From Anaerocolumna sp. AGMB13025 (GTDB lineage: Bacteria; Bacillota; Clostridia; Lachnospirales; Lachnospiraceae), in the NCBI RefSeq assembly GCF_029689925.1, contig NZ_CP121445.1, forward strand, positions 6,382,501-6,446,500: 64,000 nt of DNA, in the 5' to 3' direction. The stretch's first letter is position 1; every line of letters starts with the position of its first letter. This document shows positions 37,379 to 46,021 of the stretch, in pieces. The notes below the pieces were generated by a model that saw nothing but the letters and a program-made list of their open reading frames with translations, was not told the origin of the DNA and made no database searches. Position numbers and translations under genes: made by a program.

Positions 37379-37897
37379 TTATTCTATTACGCCGATATAC
37401 GGCAAATTCCTGAATTTTTGTTTAAAATCCAGTCCGTAACCCACAACAAATTTATCCGGAATCTGAAATCCGATATAATCTACTTCTACATCGGCAGTCC
37501 TTCTGTCCGGTTTGTCAAGCAGGGTACAGATTTTAATGCTTGCAGGTTTTCTGCTGTTCAGCAGATCAATTAAATATCTTAAGGTATTGCCCGAATCAAT
37601 AATATCTTCCACAATCAATACTTCTTTGCCTTCAATGGAATCATCCAGGTCTTTGATGATTTTGACCCTTCCTGAACTTACCTGTTCATCTCCATAGCTG
37701 GAAACAGCCATAAAGTCCATGGAAAGGGGAACTGTAATATTCTTAGCCAGTTCACAGGTTATAAAAACGCCGCCTTTTAATACACAGATCAGGTGAAGCT
37801 CTTTTCCTGCATAATCCTTACTGATTTGTTCTCCCAGTTCACGGATTTTATCATCTACCACTTCCTCCGGTATTAGTACATTCAGTTTATTTTCCAT
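37379..37897 (-). CDS. hpt: Hypoxanthine-guanine phosphoribosyltransferase
   Basis: 172 residues. Purine salvage: hypoxanthine or guanine plus PRPP to IMP or GMP. PRPP-binding loop VLIVEDIIDSGNTLRYL, LICVLKGGVF near the N-terminus, and VGYGLDFKQKFRNLPYIGV at the C-terminus. The ATG at 37897 is 8 bp after GGAGG; the gene overlaps the tilS end by 11 bp. The tilS-hpt-ftsH order is conserved in Firmicutes. Confidence 0.96.
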   Translation of the reverse strand: MENKLNVLIPEEVVDDKIRELGEQISKDYAGKELHLICVLKGGVFITCELAKNITVPLSMDFMAVSSYGDEQVSSGRVKIIKDLDDSIEGKEVLIVEDIIDSGNTLRYLIDLLNSRKPASIKICTLLDKPDRRTADVEVDYIGFQIPDKFVVGYGLDFKQKFRNLPYIGVIE

Positions 37898-39314
37898 CTT
37901 GTTTTCCTCCATCTAAATTTATCTCAAGTATTACTTTTGTATCCTCATTTACTTTATAGGCCTCACTTATCCTGCCGCCGATTACCCACATAATATGGGC
38001 TCCGTCAGCCAGTAAGGGCAGGAGATCTCGTTTCTCCTTCGGAATCTTTTCATCAATAAATAAGGATTTGATTTTTTTTCTGCTGCCGGCAGAATCTATC
38101 TGTACATAATCTCCTTCTTGTCTGGTTCTGATTAAAACAGTATTTTTTATTTTATCATAGTCAAACCATTTCGTACACCCATTTCTCGGAATTATCATAC
38201 TTTTTTTATACTTTATTAATTTTATATGCAAGATTTGATTTGTTTGGGGTATGGTAACCTCTCCGGGAATTTCCAAAGGCTGCCACCCAGGCACCTCCAG
38301 ACTTTTGCTGTCTTCCTTATTTTTGTACTGAAATGGTGCAATTTTCAAAGTTATGGTATGATAATCCCTGGCTGCCAATATTCCATAGGGTAAATTAATT
38401 ACTTTTCCCACCTGTTTTTCCGCTAATTCCAAAATCAGCTCTATATGAAGGGCTTCCACATCCTTTAACCAATTCGAAAGACCCATTAAACTCTTTCGAA
38501 TAATCCCTTTTTGTATTACAGGATCCTCCTGCCTAAGTTTCTCAATATTTATTTCATAAGCATTGTTATATTCTAAGTAGGTTACGGCGGTATCATATGC
38601 AGAACTAATATTTTTTTCAAGATAACAATCTATTTCAGATAACTTTTTTGAAGCACCCACAATGTGCTCAATTGCTCTTTTATTTATTTCCTCCTGTGCA
38701 AAGCTTATGATTTGATGCCTGATTTTATTACGGCTATAATCCTGGGTCAGGTTGGTTTTATCCGTCTGATAGGAAATCCCGTTTTCCCCAAGAAATCCTT
38801 CAATCTCCTCTCTCCCGGTGTCCAGTAAGGGTCTGATGATTTCCTCTCTTACTGCCGGTATTCCGGTGAGTCCCTTTATGCCGCTTCCCCGGAACAAATG
38901 GAACAGAATGGTTTCGGCATTATCATTTCTATTATGTGCAATTGCGATTTTATTACACTTATTTTTATGAAAACAATCATAAAATGCTTCATACCTGACT
39001 TTTCTCCCTGCCTCTTCTTCGGTCAGACCTTCTCTGACCGCCAGGGCTTTTACATCCGCTTTTATCAGGTCACAGGATATGTTATGAGCCAGGCACAGCT
39101 CCTTTACATAAGCTTCATCCTCCTCTGCTTCCGTCCCCCGGATTCCATGGTTTACGTGAACCACAAATAGGGTTAGATCATACTCCGGTGTTAACCCAAG
39201 CAGCACATGAAAAAGACAGACAGAGTCGGCTCCACCGGAAACACCAACTACGATTCTGTCTCCTTTTTGTATCATATTATGTTTATCAATAAATTTTTGT
39301 ACGGTTTTTAACAT
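37887..39314 (-). CDS. tilS: tRNA(Ile)-lysidine synthase
   Basis: 475 residues. Modifies the wobble C of tRNA-Ile(CAU) to lysidine; normally essential. N-terminal PP-loop GVSGGADSVCLFHVL, IAHNRNDNAETILFHLFRGSG, and PLLDTGREEIEGFL, followed by the TilS substrate-binding and C-terminal domains (RTRQEGDYVQI ... KIPKEKRDLLPLLADG). AGGAG precedes the ATG. Confidence 0.96.
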   Translation of the reverse strand: MLKTVQKFIDKHNMIQKGDRIVVGVSGGADSVCLFHVLLGLTPEYDLTLFVVHVNHGIRGTEAEEDEAYVKELCLAHNISCDLIKADVKALAVREGLTEEEAGRKVRYEAFYDCFHKNKCNKIAIAHNRNDNAETILFHLFRGSGIKGLTGIPAVREEIIRPLLDTGREEIEGFLGENGISYQTDKTNLTQDYSRNKIRHQIISFAQEEINKRAIEHIVGASKKLSEIDCYLEKNISSAYDTAVTYLEYNNAYEINIEKLRQEDPVIQKGIIRKSLMGLSNWLKDVEALHIELILELAEKQVGKVINLPYGILAARDYHTITLKIAPFQYKNKEDSKSLEVPGWQPLEIPGEVTIPQTNQILHIKLIKYKKSMIIPRNGCTKWFDYDKIKNTVLIRTRQEGDYVQIDSAGSRKKIKSLFIDEKIPKEKRDLLPLLADGAHIMWVIGGRISEAYKVNEDTKVILEINLDGGKQDGK

Positions 39315-39392
39315 CCTGACTCCTGGGGCAACTATAGTTTATATAAAAGTACATTTTTTAACATTTTACCTCTAACTTACATAAATTACAAG

Positions 39393-41687
39393 CTACTTGC
39401 TCCAAAAGCCTGCTGCCAGTACGGTCATATCATCTCTTGGAACCCATCCATTTAGTTCCAGAGCCTGATTTAATACAGCATTGGCAATTTCCTGGGGATT
39501 ATTCATGTGGAGGTCCATAATAAATTCCTCCATGAATTTTTCTTTCTCATCACCTGGAATACAGTCGATTACACCATCCGTTACCATTATTACAAAATTC
39601 CCGTCATAAAGTTTTTTGGTCACTACGTCATAATCCACCTGGTTTAAGATTCCTACCGGCAGGGTAGACAAATTTATTGTCTCCACCCGGTCCTCCCGTT
39701 TTATAAAGGTGGTGGAGGCTCCGATTTTAATAATATCACAGATACCGGAATAGAGATTGATAACACTCATATCAATGGTAGAAAAGGTCTGCTCCTCTGA
39801 CCGCAGTACCAGTATGGAATTAATCAGTTTAATAGCAGATTCCTTTCGAAAACCGGCTTCGATAAACTGCTCTAATAATTCCACTACAGACTCGCTTTCC
39901 TCACAGGCAGTCTCTCCGGTGCCCATTCCATCGGACAAGGTCATAACCAGCGTACCGGGGTCGGGATAGATAAAGGAATAATTATCACCGGAAATTCTGC
40001 CGCCTTCTTTGGTCATTTTACTCATGCCCGTAAAAACGGTATAGTTAGCATCTTCAATGAACACAAAGGTATCATATTCCTTGGTAATAACTTTTTTACA
40101 ACTTTCTGAGGGCCGCATCCGTTTGCCGAACACCTCACTAATTAAACCTGCCGCTTCTTTGGTAGTAATACAGCGTCCCCTCTCGGTTCTGGCAGTCATA
40201 TATAGTTCCTGTTTATTATTTCTCTTTTCGAATACCGCAATACGGTTTACTACGATATGATTGGATTTTAGATGATAAATCATATTGTTTCTGTCTGTTT
40301 CCGTGGTTTCTGAGGTTTTATAAAGATCCAGAGAAAAATCATCTATGATATTGGCCACCTCAGACAACTGACCGGCTATGGCCTCTCTACTTTCTGCCAT
40401 CCGGTTATGCCAGGTTAAATTTAATTTTGCAACTTCCAGGACTCTTCTGGTTTCAGCCAGAAAATTATCTAAAAAGATGCACCGTCCTGCGAATTCCACC
40501 GGTACCTCGCTTAAGGCTATGGTACCGTTTTTTTCAACCGTCTCAAGGATATGATAGGCTCCCTGGTAGGTTTCATAAAAATGGCTCTGCCAGCAGAGAG
40601 TACAATTGGAGCAGTCCTTACACAGGTGCTCTGAGACTTCATCGAATATATCATTTTTATCCTTTTTACTTAGGGACATTTTCTTATCCGATATGGTAGC
40701 GAAGGTATTGGAAAGACTGTGGAAGGACTCGGAGAAATCCCTTAACTTCCCCCTTGCCACGTTTTGAATGCTTTGTCTGACAAATATGTCCTCTTTTTCC
40801 CCTTCCTCCCCTCCATTTACCTTAAAGATCAGCGTTTTAGGCAGCAGCAGGAATACCACTGCGCAGGAAGCCAGGGCACCCATGCCGGATAATCCAATCT
40901 GGGTATTCTGATATAATTCTCCAAGTATAATGACTCCTGCCGAATACATAAGCAGGGTCACAAAACGACCCAGTTCTCTAAACGTGCCTGCAAGTATACC
41001 AAGCATGCACATAAGCCCAATCTGGTTTATCTGACCGGATTTTAAAGCCAGAATAACACCGCAGGCCGCACCGGTCAGTGCCCCACAGCCGGCTCCATAT
41101 TTATAGCCAGTAAAAAGGATGCTGAATAAGGCAGCTGTCATGGTCAGTGAAAATCCCAGAGCGTCAAAATCTGGTATTCCATATAAAAATACAGCCAACA
41201 GGACTGCTATACTAATTATCTGTTCATTATCCAGGGCTTGTCCTCTGACTCCATGTAAAAGGGGTTCAATCCCTTTTCGGAATACAAAGCTGCAGGCAAA
41301 TATGGATACTCCTTCACCAATTCCCGTAACGATATAGTAAGAGGGATTTTCACTCATAAAACCACCTGCTATGGCAATTGCCGCAGTGACTGCTCCGGCA
41401 AGCCCTCCAAGCAGTAATACCGATACCCGCTTATTATTATATTCAAGCAGTGCCGTAATAATGGATACTACAAGTAGTACCATTGCATATTTAGCTGTAT
41501 CTTCTACAGGAAGTACCGTAAGCATGCCAAGGAGTACCGTAAGCATAATTGTAAGTCTTCCTTTTCTCTCCAGGTAAACTGCCGCAAAATAACCCACCGC
41601 AATGGGGTTCATTCCTGCAAAGACCGCCCGCGCCATGACTATTCCCAGTAAATTAACCATAAATTTTCTGATATTTAATTCTTTCAT
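39393..41687 (-). CDS. spoIIE: Stage II sporulation protein E (PP2C-type phosphatase)
   Basis: 764 residues. N-terminal membrane region with about ten helices (to about 300), a linker with four cysteines (CSNCTLCWQSHFYE near 370-385, a feature often seen in clostridial SpoIIE), and a C-terminal PP2C phosphatase domain with LSDGMGTGETACEESESV and IMVTDGVIDCIP. It dephosphorylates SpoIIAA to activate sigma-F and acts at the asymmetric septum. I start at the ATG at 41687; the frame up to 41750 runs through a leader repeat. It precedes tilS. Confidence 0.95.
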   Translation of the reverse strand: MKELNIRKFMVNLLGIVMARAVFAGMNPIAVGYFAAVYLERKGRLTIMLTVLLGMLTVLPVEDTAKYAMVLLVVSIITALLEYNNKRVSVLLLGGLAGAVTAAIAIAGGFMSENPSYYIVTGIGEGVSIFACSFVFRKGIEPLLHGVRGQALDNEQIISIAVLLAVFLYGIPDFDALGFSLTMTAALFSILFTGYKYGAGCGALTGAACGVILALKSGQINQIGLMCMLGILAGTFRELGRFVTLLMYSAGVIILGELYQNTQIGLSGMGALASCAVVFLLLPKTLIFKVNGGEEGEKEDIFVRQSIQNVARGKLRDFSESFHSLSNTFATISDKKMSLSKKDKNDIFDEVSEHLCKDCSNCTLCWQSHFYETYQGAYHILETVEKNGTIALSEVPVEFAGRCIFLDNFLAETRRVLEVAKLNLTWHNRMAESREAIAGQLSEVANIIDDFSLDLYKTSETTETDRNNMIYHLKSNHIVVNRIAVFEKRNNKQELYMTARTERGRCITTKEAAGLISEVFGKRMRPSESCKKVITKEYDTFVFIEDANYTVFTGMSKMTKEGGRISGDNYSFIYPDPGTLVMTLSDGMGTGETACEESESVVELLEQFIEAGFRKESAIKLINSILVLRSEEQTFSTIDMSVINLYSGICDIIKIGASTTFIKREDRVETINLSTLPVGILNQVDYDVVTKKLYDGNFVIMVTDGVIDCIPGDEKEKFMEEFIMDLHMNNPQEIANAVLNQALELNGWVPRDDMTVLAAGFWSK

Positions 41688-41696
41688 TTTTATATA

Positions 41697-41812
41697 CCCA
41701 TTGCATACCGCAAGTTTTGCGATACTGCCACATAATAAAATGTGAAACAAGTTTCACAGGTTGGAAGAATCGTTTTGTGGCATCCTTTCATTTCTTATAT
41801 TTTCTTGCAACC
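41697..41812 (-). promoter_or_regulatory. Pseudoknot-type leader before spoIIE, with two extra hairpins
   Basis: A TGCCACA (41726-41732), B GGTTGGAAGAA (41759-41769), A' TGTGGCA (41776-41782), B' TTCTTGCAACC (41802-41812). A/A' is perfect; B/B' has one C-C mismatch. Loops carry hairpins TGTGAAAC-N2-GTTTCACA (41741-41758) and CGCAAG/TTGCG near 41709-41721. Ends in GCAATGGG as in the trmL copy. The gap 41688-43237 also holds the elements at 42059 and 42351 and tRNA-Met. Confidence 0.7.
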
Positions 41813-42058
41813 TTTACTCCTCCTCAGCCATATGTTTATGATAAAACCATTTCTATCTCAAGATTTATCCGTTAGACCTGTATTATAGGATTTGAGTTTT
41901 GAAATGTTTGTCAAAAATAAGTGAGGGTTTTTAAAAAGTTTTTGACAAGAAATTCATTGTCAGGGGCATAGAATCGAATCAAGAGAGTTAAGGGTTATTA
42001 AGAGTTTCAGAGTTCTTTTATTATGAGGTCATTCATAGAAGGCTCTTATAACAGAAAG

Positions 42059-42217
42059 GGGTGGGAGTAACTATGAAGCAAATTTTTCAGTGTTCTGACA
42101 ATTACCAGTGGTTTGTGCACCTCTTTTAAAGACAACAAGTTGTCTCCTTAGGATGTAAGCTACTGGTAATTGTCGCCACAGATGAAAGATTGCTTTCTCA
42201 TAGTGACTCCCATGCCT
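42059..42217. repeat. 159-bp inverted repeat; both arms carry ribosome site plus mini-frame
   Basis: Arms of about 55 bp share GTGGGAGTAACTATGAAG-like and ACAATTACCAGT sequence in opposite directions around the central hairpin AGACAAC/GTTGTCT. Left arm reads an 18-codon frame (42073-42129, plus) and right arm a 13-codon frame (42201-42160, minus), MKQIFQCSDNYQ and MRKQSFICGDNYQ at their starts. Whether these are translated is unknown. Confidence 0.75.
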
Positions 42218-42350
42218 TTTGTTACGACAGGGTTATAAAGAATGTTCTGATAATTATGGGATTTAGTATCTAGATCATGTATTTAGATTATGTATTAGTG
42301 TATATATTTGAGGTTTCTTTGGGTTTATGTTAAATGTTTGTTTATAAATT

Positions 42351-42466
42351 TATATTTGATTTGAGAGTCAAAAGCCTTAAAAAACTTAATTAATGAATAT
42401 ATATACCGGGTTATTCATTTTACAACCTAAATTAGGCTTTTGACTCTCAAATCATATTTAAATATA
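42351..42466. repeat. Inverted repeat with 19-bp perfect arms
   Basis: ATTTGAGAGTCAAAAGCCT (42359-42377) pairs with AGGCTTTTGACTCTCAAAT (42434-42452); weaker A/T-rich pairing extends outward. The 56-bp loop has no recognisable content. Possibly a terminator-like or inserted element; no gene adjoins it closely. Confidence 0.8.
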
Positions 42467-42915
42467 TATAAGTTTACACTTGCATTTAATTTGGTTAAGG
42501 GGTTGATTAAACGTTCTGAACTTAGATTCTAAGAATAGTTAAGGATTTTTTGTCGTATTTCTTGACATTATTTTGTTTAGTAATGGGGTATTAAGAGTTA
42601 AAATTTAATGGGTCTTGTTTATTTAAGTATTGGTAGTGATTCATAAAAATAAGTATGGCAAGTTATCGCCCTGGATGTTGTCAGTTGAGCTGACAGTTAT
42701 GCTGTGTTATTGTGTACCTGGTATGGTCTGGCTCTGCAAGATTTTTATCACACAGGGAATTCAGAAGATTTTTAAATGAAGTTTGAAAGGGCAGACATCT
42801 TAATCACAAGGATGAGATAAAAAAAGCCTGCCAATTCCTTCTATGATTGCATAAAGAAATTGTAACAGGATTATTTGGAACTATTATGCTGTTTAATTGA
42901 TGTTGTAAAGATTAG

Positions 42916-42989
42916 TAGCGAAGGACGGATTTGAACCGCCGACACTGCGGGTATGAACCGCATGCTCTAGCCAACTGAGCTACTTCGCC
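42916..42989 (-). tRNA. tRNA-Met (anticodon CAT)
   Basis: Acceptor GGCGAAG/CTTCGCT (last pair G-U), D arm GCTC/GAGC, anticodon stem TGCGG/CCGCA with loop TTCATAC, T arm GGCGG-TTCAAAT-CCGTC. No encoded CCA. Elongator type is likely because position 1-72 pairs. Confidence 0.95.
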
Positions 42990-43004
42990 GAAGTGACGAA
43001 CTAC

Positions 43005-43033
43005 ATTATAACTGTTTTTTCCATGCTTGTCAA
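43005..43033 (-). promoter_or_regulatory. Consensus sigma-A promoter of tRNA-Met
   Basis: TTGACA (43028-43033) and TATAAT (43005-43010) on the minus strand, 17 bp apart, both perfect, about 16 bp before the tRNA. Confidence 0.92.
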
Positions 43034-43237
43034 TATTTTAATGTAAGTTGTTTTAATTTTTTGTATAATTTAGATTACTACTCACTCTCCTTTCGCTACG
43101 TGTTATGTGTGTGCAGCGAAAGTCACTAAAAATCAGAGATTTGCAGTGCTGAAATTTCTTATTGCTTATTGCGCCTCTTAAATGCTTCTGATTCGTGGTA
43201 GCAACTACTCAATTGTGATTATGGCTTGCATGGAAAA

Positions 43238-43537
43238 TCAGTTTTTGTCTTCGGCTTTAAATATGATTTCATCTTTATAAACCAGTCCGAGTTTTTCTCT
43301 GGCCATTTCTTCCACATATTTCTTGGTCTGAACGTAGGCTTTTTGTTCTTTTATCTCTTTTGCCTCATCTTTTGCCTGATCAATATCATCCTTTAATTCG
43401 GCTATCCGGGCTGCAGCTTTGGCATTGGTCTTATCCAGTTCCTGCCTGTTATAGGTTACGATTCCGCATACTAATAGTACCATAACTGCAATTAATCCCA
43501 AGCCTGTCCTTCTTCTTGCTTTTCTCTTTCTTCTCAA
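43238..43537 (-). CDS. divIC: DivIC/FtsB-type septum formation initiator
   Basis: 99 residues: a basic cytoplasmic N-terminus (RRKRKARRR), one membrane helix (about 12-30), then a coiled coil (about 35-75) and the conserved end YVEEMAREKLGLVYKDEIIF. It links septal wall synthesis with the divisome. I place the start at a TTG (43537) because AGGAG lies 6 bp upstream; the ATG at 43555 would overlap that site. It follows yabQ in the conserved cluster. Confidence 0.9.
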   Translation of the reverse strand: MRRKRKARRRTGLGLIAVMVLLVCGIVTYNRQELDKTNAKAAARIAELKDDIDQAKDEAKEIKEQKAYVQTKKYVEEMAREKLGLVYKDEIIFKAEDKN

Positions 43538-43610
43538 GCTGACTCCTATCTGCATACTGTATCATGCATTAAAATCAAGATAGTGAAGCAACAAGTTTTG
43601 CTTGTTCACA

Positions 43611-44111
43611 TTAATCACTTTTTTCATTTTCCGTTACTGCTATTTTACCCGATTTCAAAATTTTTTTCAATGATTTTAACAGAAAGTGATTAAATTTTTT
43701 GATTTTATTGTAAATCCACACAAATATTCGTTTTATTTTCCGGAATAAGAATAGGACCGGTTTAAATATCAAGGTCAGCAATTTTCCGATTAGGGCAAAA
43801 ACCTTATTAATGGAACCGGATATCAAATCTACCAGCAATTCACTTAACAGGGAATGGTATATCAGCATGCCAAGGAGCATGGCTAATATTGAAAATCCCC
43901 GGATGATGCCATTGTTTTGCTGATACATCATATGGAAGATCAAAAGGCTTGATATGACCCAGTATAGTAAGTCTTCAAATGCAATAAAAAATCCGTTGTG
44001 AGCAAGGATCCTCCTGATGATACGAAGCACGTCGTAAAATACCAGCAGCAGAGCGCCCCACATTACGGAAGTACCAAAAAAACGCAGTTCTAGCAATATC
44101 GCCTTGTTCAT
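43611..44111 (-). CDS. yabQ: Spore cortex biosynthesis protein YabQ
   Basis: 166 residues with four hydrophobic segments, VMWGALLLVFYDVLRIIRR and FEDLLYWVISSLLIFHMMYQQNNGIIR being family-typical, and a long basic tail. Membrane protein needed for cortex formation in B. subtilis. Lies 20 bp after yabP behind CAGGAG. Confidence 0.93.
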   Translation of the reverse strand: MNKAILLELRFFGTSVMWGALLLVFYDVLRIIRRILAHNGFFIAFEDLLYWVISSLLIFHMMYQQNNGIIRGFSILAMLLGMLIYHSLLSELLVDLISGSINKVFALIGKLLTLIFKPVLFLFRKIKRIFVWIYNKIKKFNHFLLKSLKKILKSGKIAVTENEKSD

Positions 44112-44131
44112 CTCCTGTTCTACCTCCTGCT

Positions 44132-44419
44132 TTATTTGAACAGTCTGCTGATTAAGGATTCTCCTGATTTACCGTAGTTATTGGAATCGGAATAGGTTAA
44201 GCTGTCTATTTTACCGTCTACGTCTACTTCGCCTTTTTCTAAAGTAAGGCGGTTTACATGCAGGTCATTGCCCCGAAGCATAAGTATCCCCTGTTCTGTT
44301 TCTAAGAGTACTTCTCCCGCATCAAAAGACAACACATCTTTAACCCCTGTTATATTGGCTGAACTCCTTGCATTCAAACTCACTTTATGATTCTTTTGAA
44401 CCGGTTGTTTTTCATCCAT
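44132..44419 (-). CDS. yabP: Sporulation protein YabP
   Basis: 95 residues, beta-rich, with the family pattern LNARSSANITGVKDVLSFDAGEVLLETEQGILMLRGNDLHV. Soluble protein of the yabP-yabQ sporulation pair. AGGAGG precedes the ATG and directly abuts a 10-bp hairpin at 44432-44463. Confidence 0.95.
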   Translation of the reverse strand: MDEKQPVQKNHKVSLNARSSANITGVKDVLSFDAGEVLLETEQGILMLRGNDLHVNRLTLEKGEVDVDGKIDSLTYSDSNNYGKSGESLISRLFK

Positions 44420-44431
44420 AATAAAAGCCTC

Positions 44432-44463
44432 CTAATATACTTTATTTCATTTCAGTATATTAG
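44432..44463 (-). promoter_or_regulatory. Perfect 10-bp hairpin abutting the yabP ribosome site
   Basis: CTAATATACT-N12-AGTATATTAG on the minus strand, followed at once by GAGG, the ribosome site of yabP. No T run follows, so it is not a terminator; it may affect yabP translation or mark an RNA end. Confidence 0.6.
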
Positions 44464-44497
44464 AAGACTCTTGATTTCATGCCTATAATATCCATTA

Positions 44498-44737
44498 TTA
44501 CAGATACTTGTATAATTCTTTGGCGTCATCTTTGCGGACAGTTTCTGCAACATCTAAAACCTGTACTTTGACCGCCTTGCTACCAAAACCGATTTCGATC
44601 ACATCGTCTACTTTCACGGCGGCAGAAGCTTTGGCCGGTTTTCCATTTACCAGAACACGGCCTGCGTCGCAGGCTTCATTGGCAATGGTCCTGCGCTTAA
44701 TCAGTCTGGATACTTTTAAAAATTTATCTAATCTCAT
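44498..44737 (-). CDS. rqcP: RqcP (YabO/Hsp15-type) S4-domain RNA-binding protein
   Basis: 79 residues, one S4 domain: MRLDKFLKVSRLIKRRTIANEAC would be its start, then GRVLVNGKPAKASAAVKVDD. In Firmicutes it works with RqcH in ribosome-associated quality control. The start at 44737 has AGGAG upstream; the longer frame to 44800 lies inside the terminator hairpin region of hup. Cluster position hup-rqcP-yabP is standard. Confidence 0.93.
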   Translation of the reverse strand: MRLDKFLKVSRLIKRRTIANEACDAGRVLVNGKPAKASAAVKVDDVIEIGFGSKAVKVQVLDVAETVRKDDAKELYKYL

Positions 44738-44773
44738 AAATAATCTCCTGTCTAGAGAGGGTTCGTTTATCGA

Positions 44774-44864
44774 TAAAAAAGAAGCCGTTATAAAAATCAA
44801 TTCATCCGATAAAACGCCTGAGGCGAAGTAAAAGGTGGGAACTTGATTTTTATAACAGCTTCTC
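44774..44864 (-). terminator. Long terminator hairpin after the HU gene
   Basis: Arms GAAGCTGTTATAAAAATCAA (minus strand, near 44845-44864) and TTGATTTTTATAACGGCTTC (44781-44800), 19 of 20 pairs, followed by TTTTTTATCG. The loop is about 44 nt. Confidence 0.85.
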
Positions 44865-44879
44865 CCTGAATTTAATTAA

Positions 44880-45155
44880 CTATGCGTTAATAACGTCCTT
44901 TAAAGCTTTTCCTGCTTTGAACTTTGGAGCTTTAGATGCTGCAATAGTTATGGCCTCTTTTGTTTGAGGGTTTCTGCCTGTTCTAGCTGGTCTTTCAGAT
45001 ACTTCGAAAGTACCAAATCCAACTAACTGCACTTTTTCACCTTTTGTTAATTCTTCTGTAACGACATCGATAAATGCCTTTAATGCCTTTTCTGAATCCT
45101 TCTTGGATAATTCTGTTTTTTCTGCGATTGCTGCAACTAATTCTGCTTTGTTCAT
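44880..45155 (-). CDS. hup: HU-family DNA-binding protein
   Basis: 91 residues, canonical HU: MNKAELVAAIAEKTELSKKD start, VQLVGFGTFEVSERPARTGRNPQT DNA-binding arm (shown in part), FKAGKALKD end. Nucleoid-associated dimer. GGAGGAG precedes the ATG. Lies between mazG and rqcP. Confidence 0.97.
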   Translation of the reverse strand: MNKAELVAAIAEKTELSKKDSEKALKAFIDVVTEELTKGEKVQLVGFGTFEVSERPARTGRNPQTKEAITIAASKAPKFKAGKALKDVINA

Positions 45156-45210
45156 GGATAAAACTCCTCCTCTAAAGTATTTGTTATATTTGTTTTAATA
45201 ATCGATATGA

Positions 45211-46002
45211 TTATTTCACACGTCCCCAAAGAGCATCAAGCTCGGTATCGGACATTTCGCTTAAACGCTTGCTTTTAGACTCTGCAAGCCGTTCAATTCC
45301 TACAAATCTATTTATAAACTTATTAGTGGCATTTGTCAAGGAATTTTCTGCATTTAGTTGTAAAAACCTTGATAAATTTACCACGGAGAACATCAAATCG
45401 CCAAATTCTTCTTCAATATCCCTGGCGCCCCCATTTTCCTTGGAGTTTTTCAGTTCTTCAAGCTCTTCATAGACCTTTTTCAGTGCCTGTTCATAGCCTT
45501 CTAAATCAAGACCTTCCTTAGCGGCTTTTCGTTGTACTTTCTCTGCCCGTATGGTTGCGGGAAGTGCTTTTGGTATCCTTAAGATACCTTCTGATGCTTT
45601 CTGTTGCTTTTTTTCCTGCTTCTTAATTTCTTCCCAGTTTTGTACCACGGTATCTGAGGTAATCCCGTCTTCTTTCAAAGCCCTGGCGGCTTCGCCAAAT
45701 ACATGAGGGTGTCTGCGGATCATCTTGGTGCTTACACCGTCTATTACCTCTTCAATGCCAAATTCCTTCTTCTCTTCGGCAATTACCGTATGTAAGGCAA
45801 CCTGGAGCAAAATATCTCCCAATTCCTCACATAAATTCTCAGTATCTTTATTATCTACCGCTTCAATCACTTCATAGGCTTCTTCAATCAAACAATTTTT
45901 TAAACTTTCATGAGTCTGCTCCCTGTCCCAGGGACATCCGTTCTCGCTCCGCAATTGTCTGATGATATTTATAAAATCGGCAAAAGTATAAGATTTATTC
46001 AT
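45211..46002 (-). CDS. mazG: Nucleoside triphosphate pyrophosphohydrolase MazG
   Basis: 263 residues with two tandem MazG domains. First: LRSENGCPWDREQTHESLKN and EELGDILLQVALH (EExxD metal site). Second: EEFGDLMFSVVNLSRF. Hydrolyses NTPs, limiting (p)ppGpp or damaged nucleotides. The N-terminal tetrapyrrole methylase domain found in YabN-type fusions is absent. It adjoins the hup-rqcP cluster. Confidence 0.96.
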   Translation of the reverse strand: MNKSYTFADFINIIRQLRSENGCPWDREQTHESLKNCLIEEAYEVIEAVDNKDTENLCEELGDILLQVALHTVIAEEKKEFGIEEVIDGVSTKMIRRHPHVFGEAARALKEDGITSDTVVQNWEEIKKQEKKQQKASEGILRIPKALPATIRAEKVQRKAAKEGLDLEGYEQALKKVYEELEELKNSKENGGARDIEEEFGDLMFSVVNLSRFLQLNAENSLTNATNKFINRFVGIERLAESKSKRLSEMSDTELDALWGRVK

Positions 46003-46021
46003 AGTATTTTTCTCCTATTTT

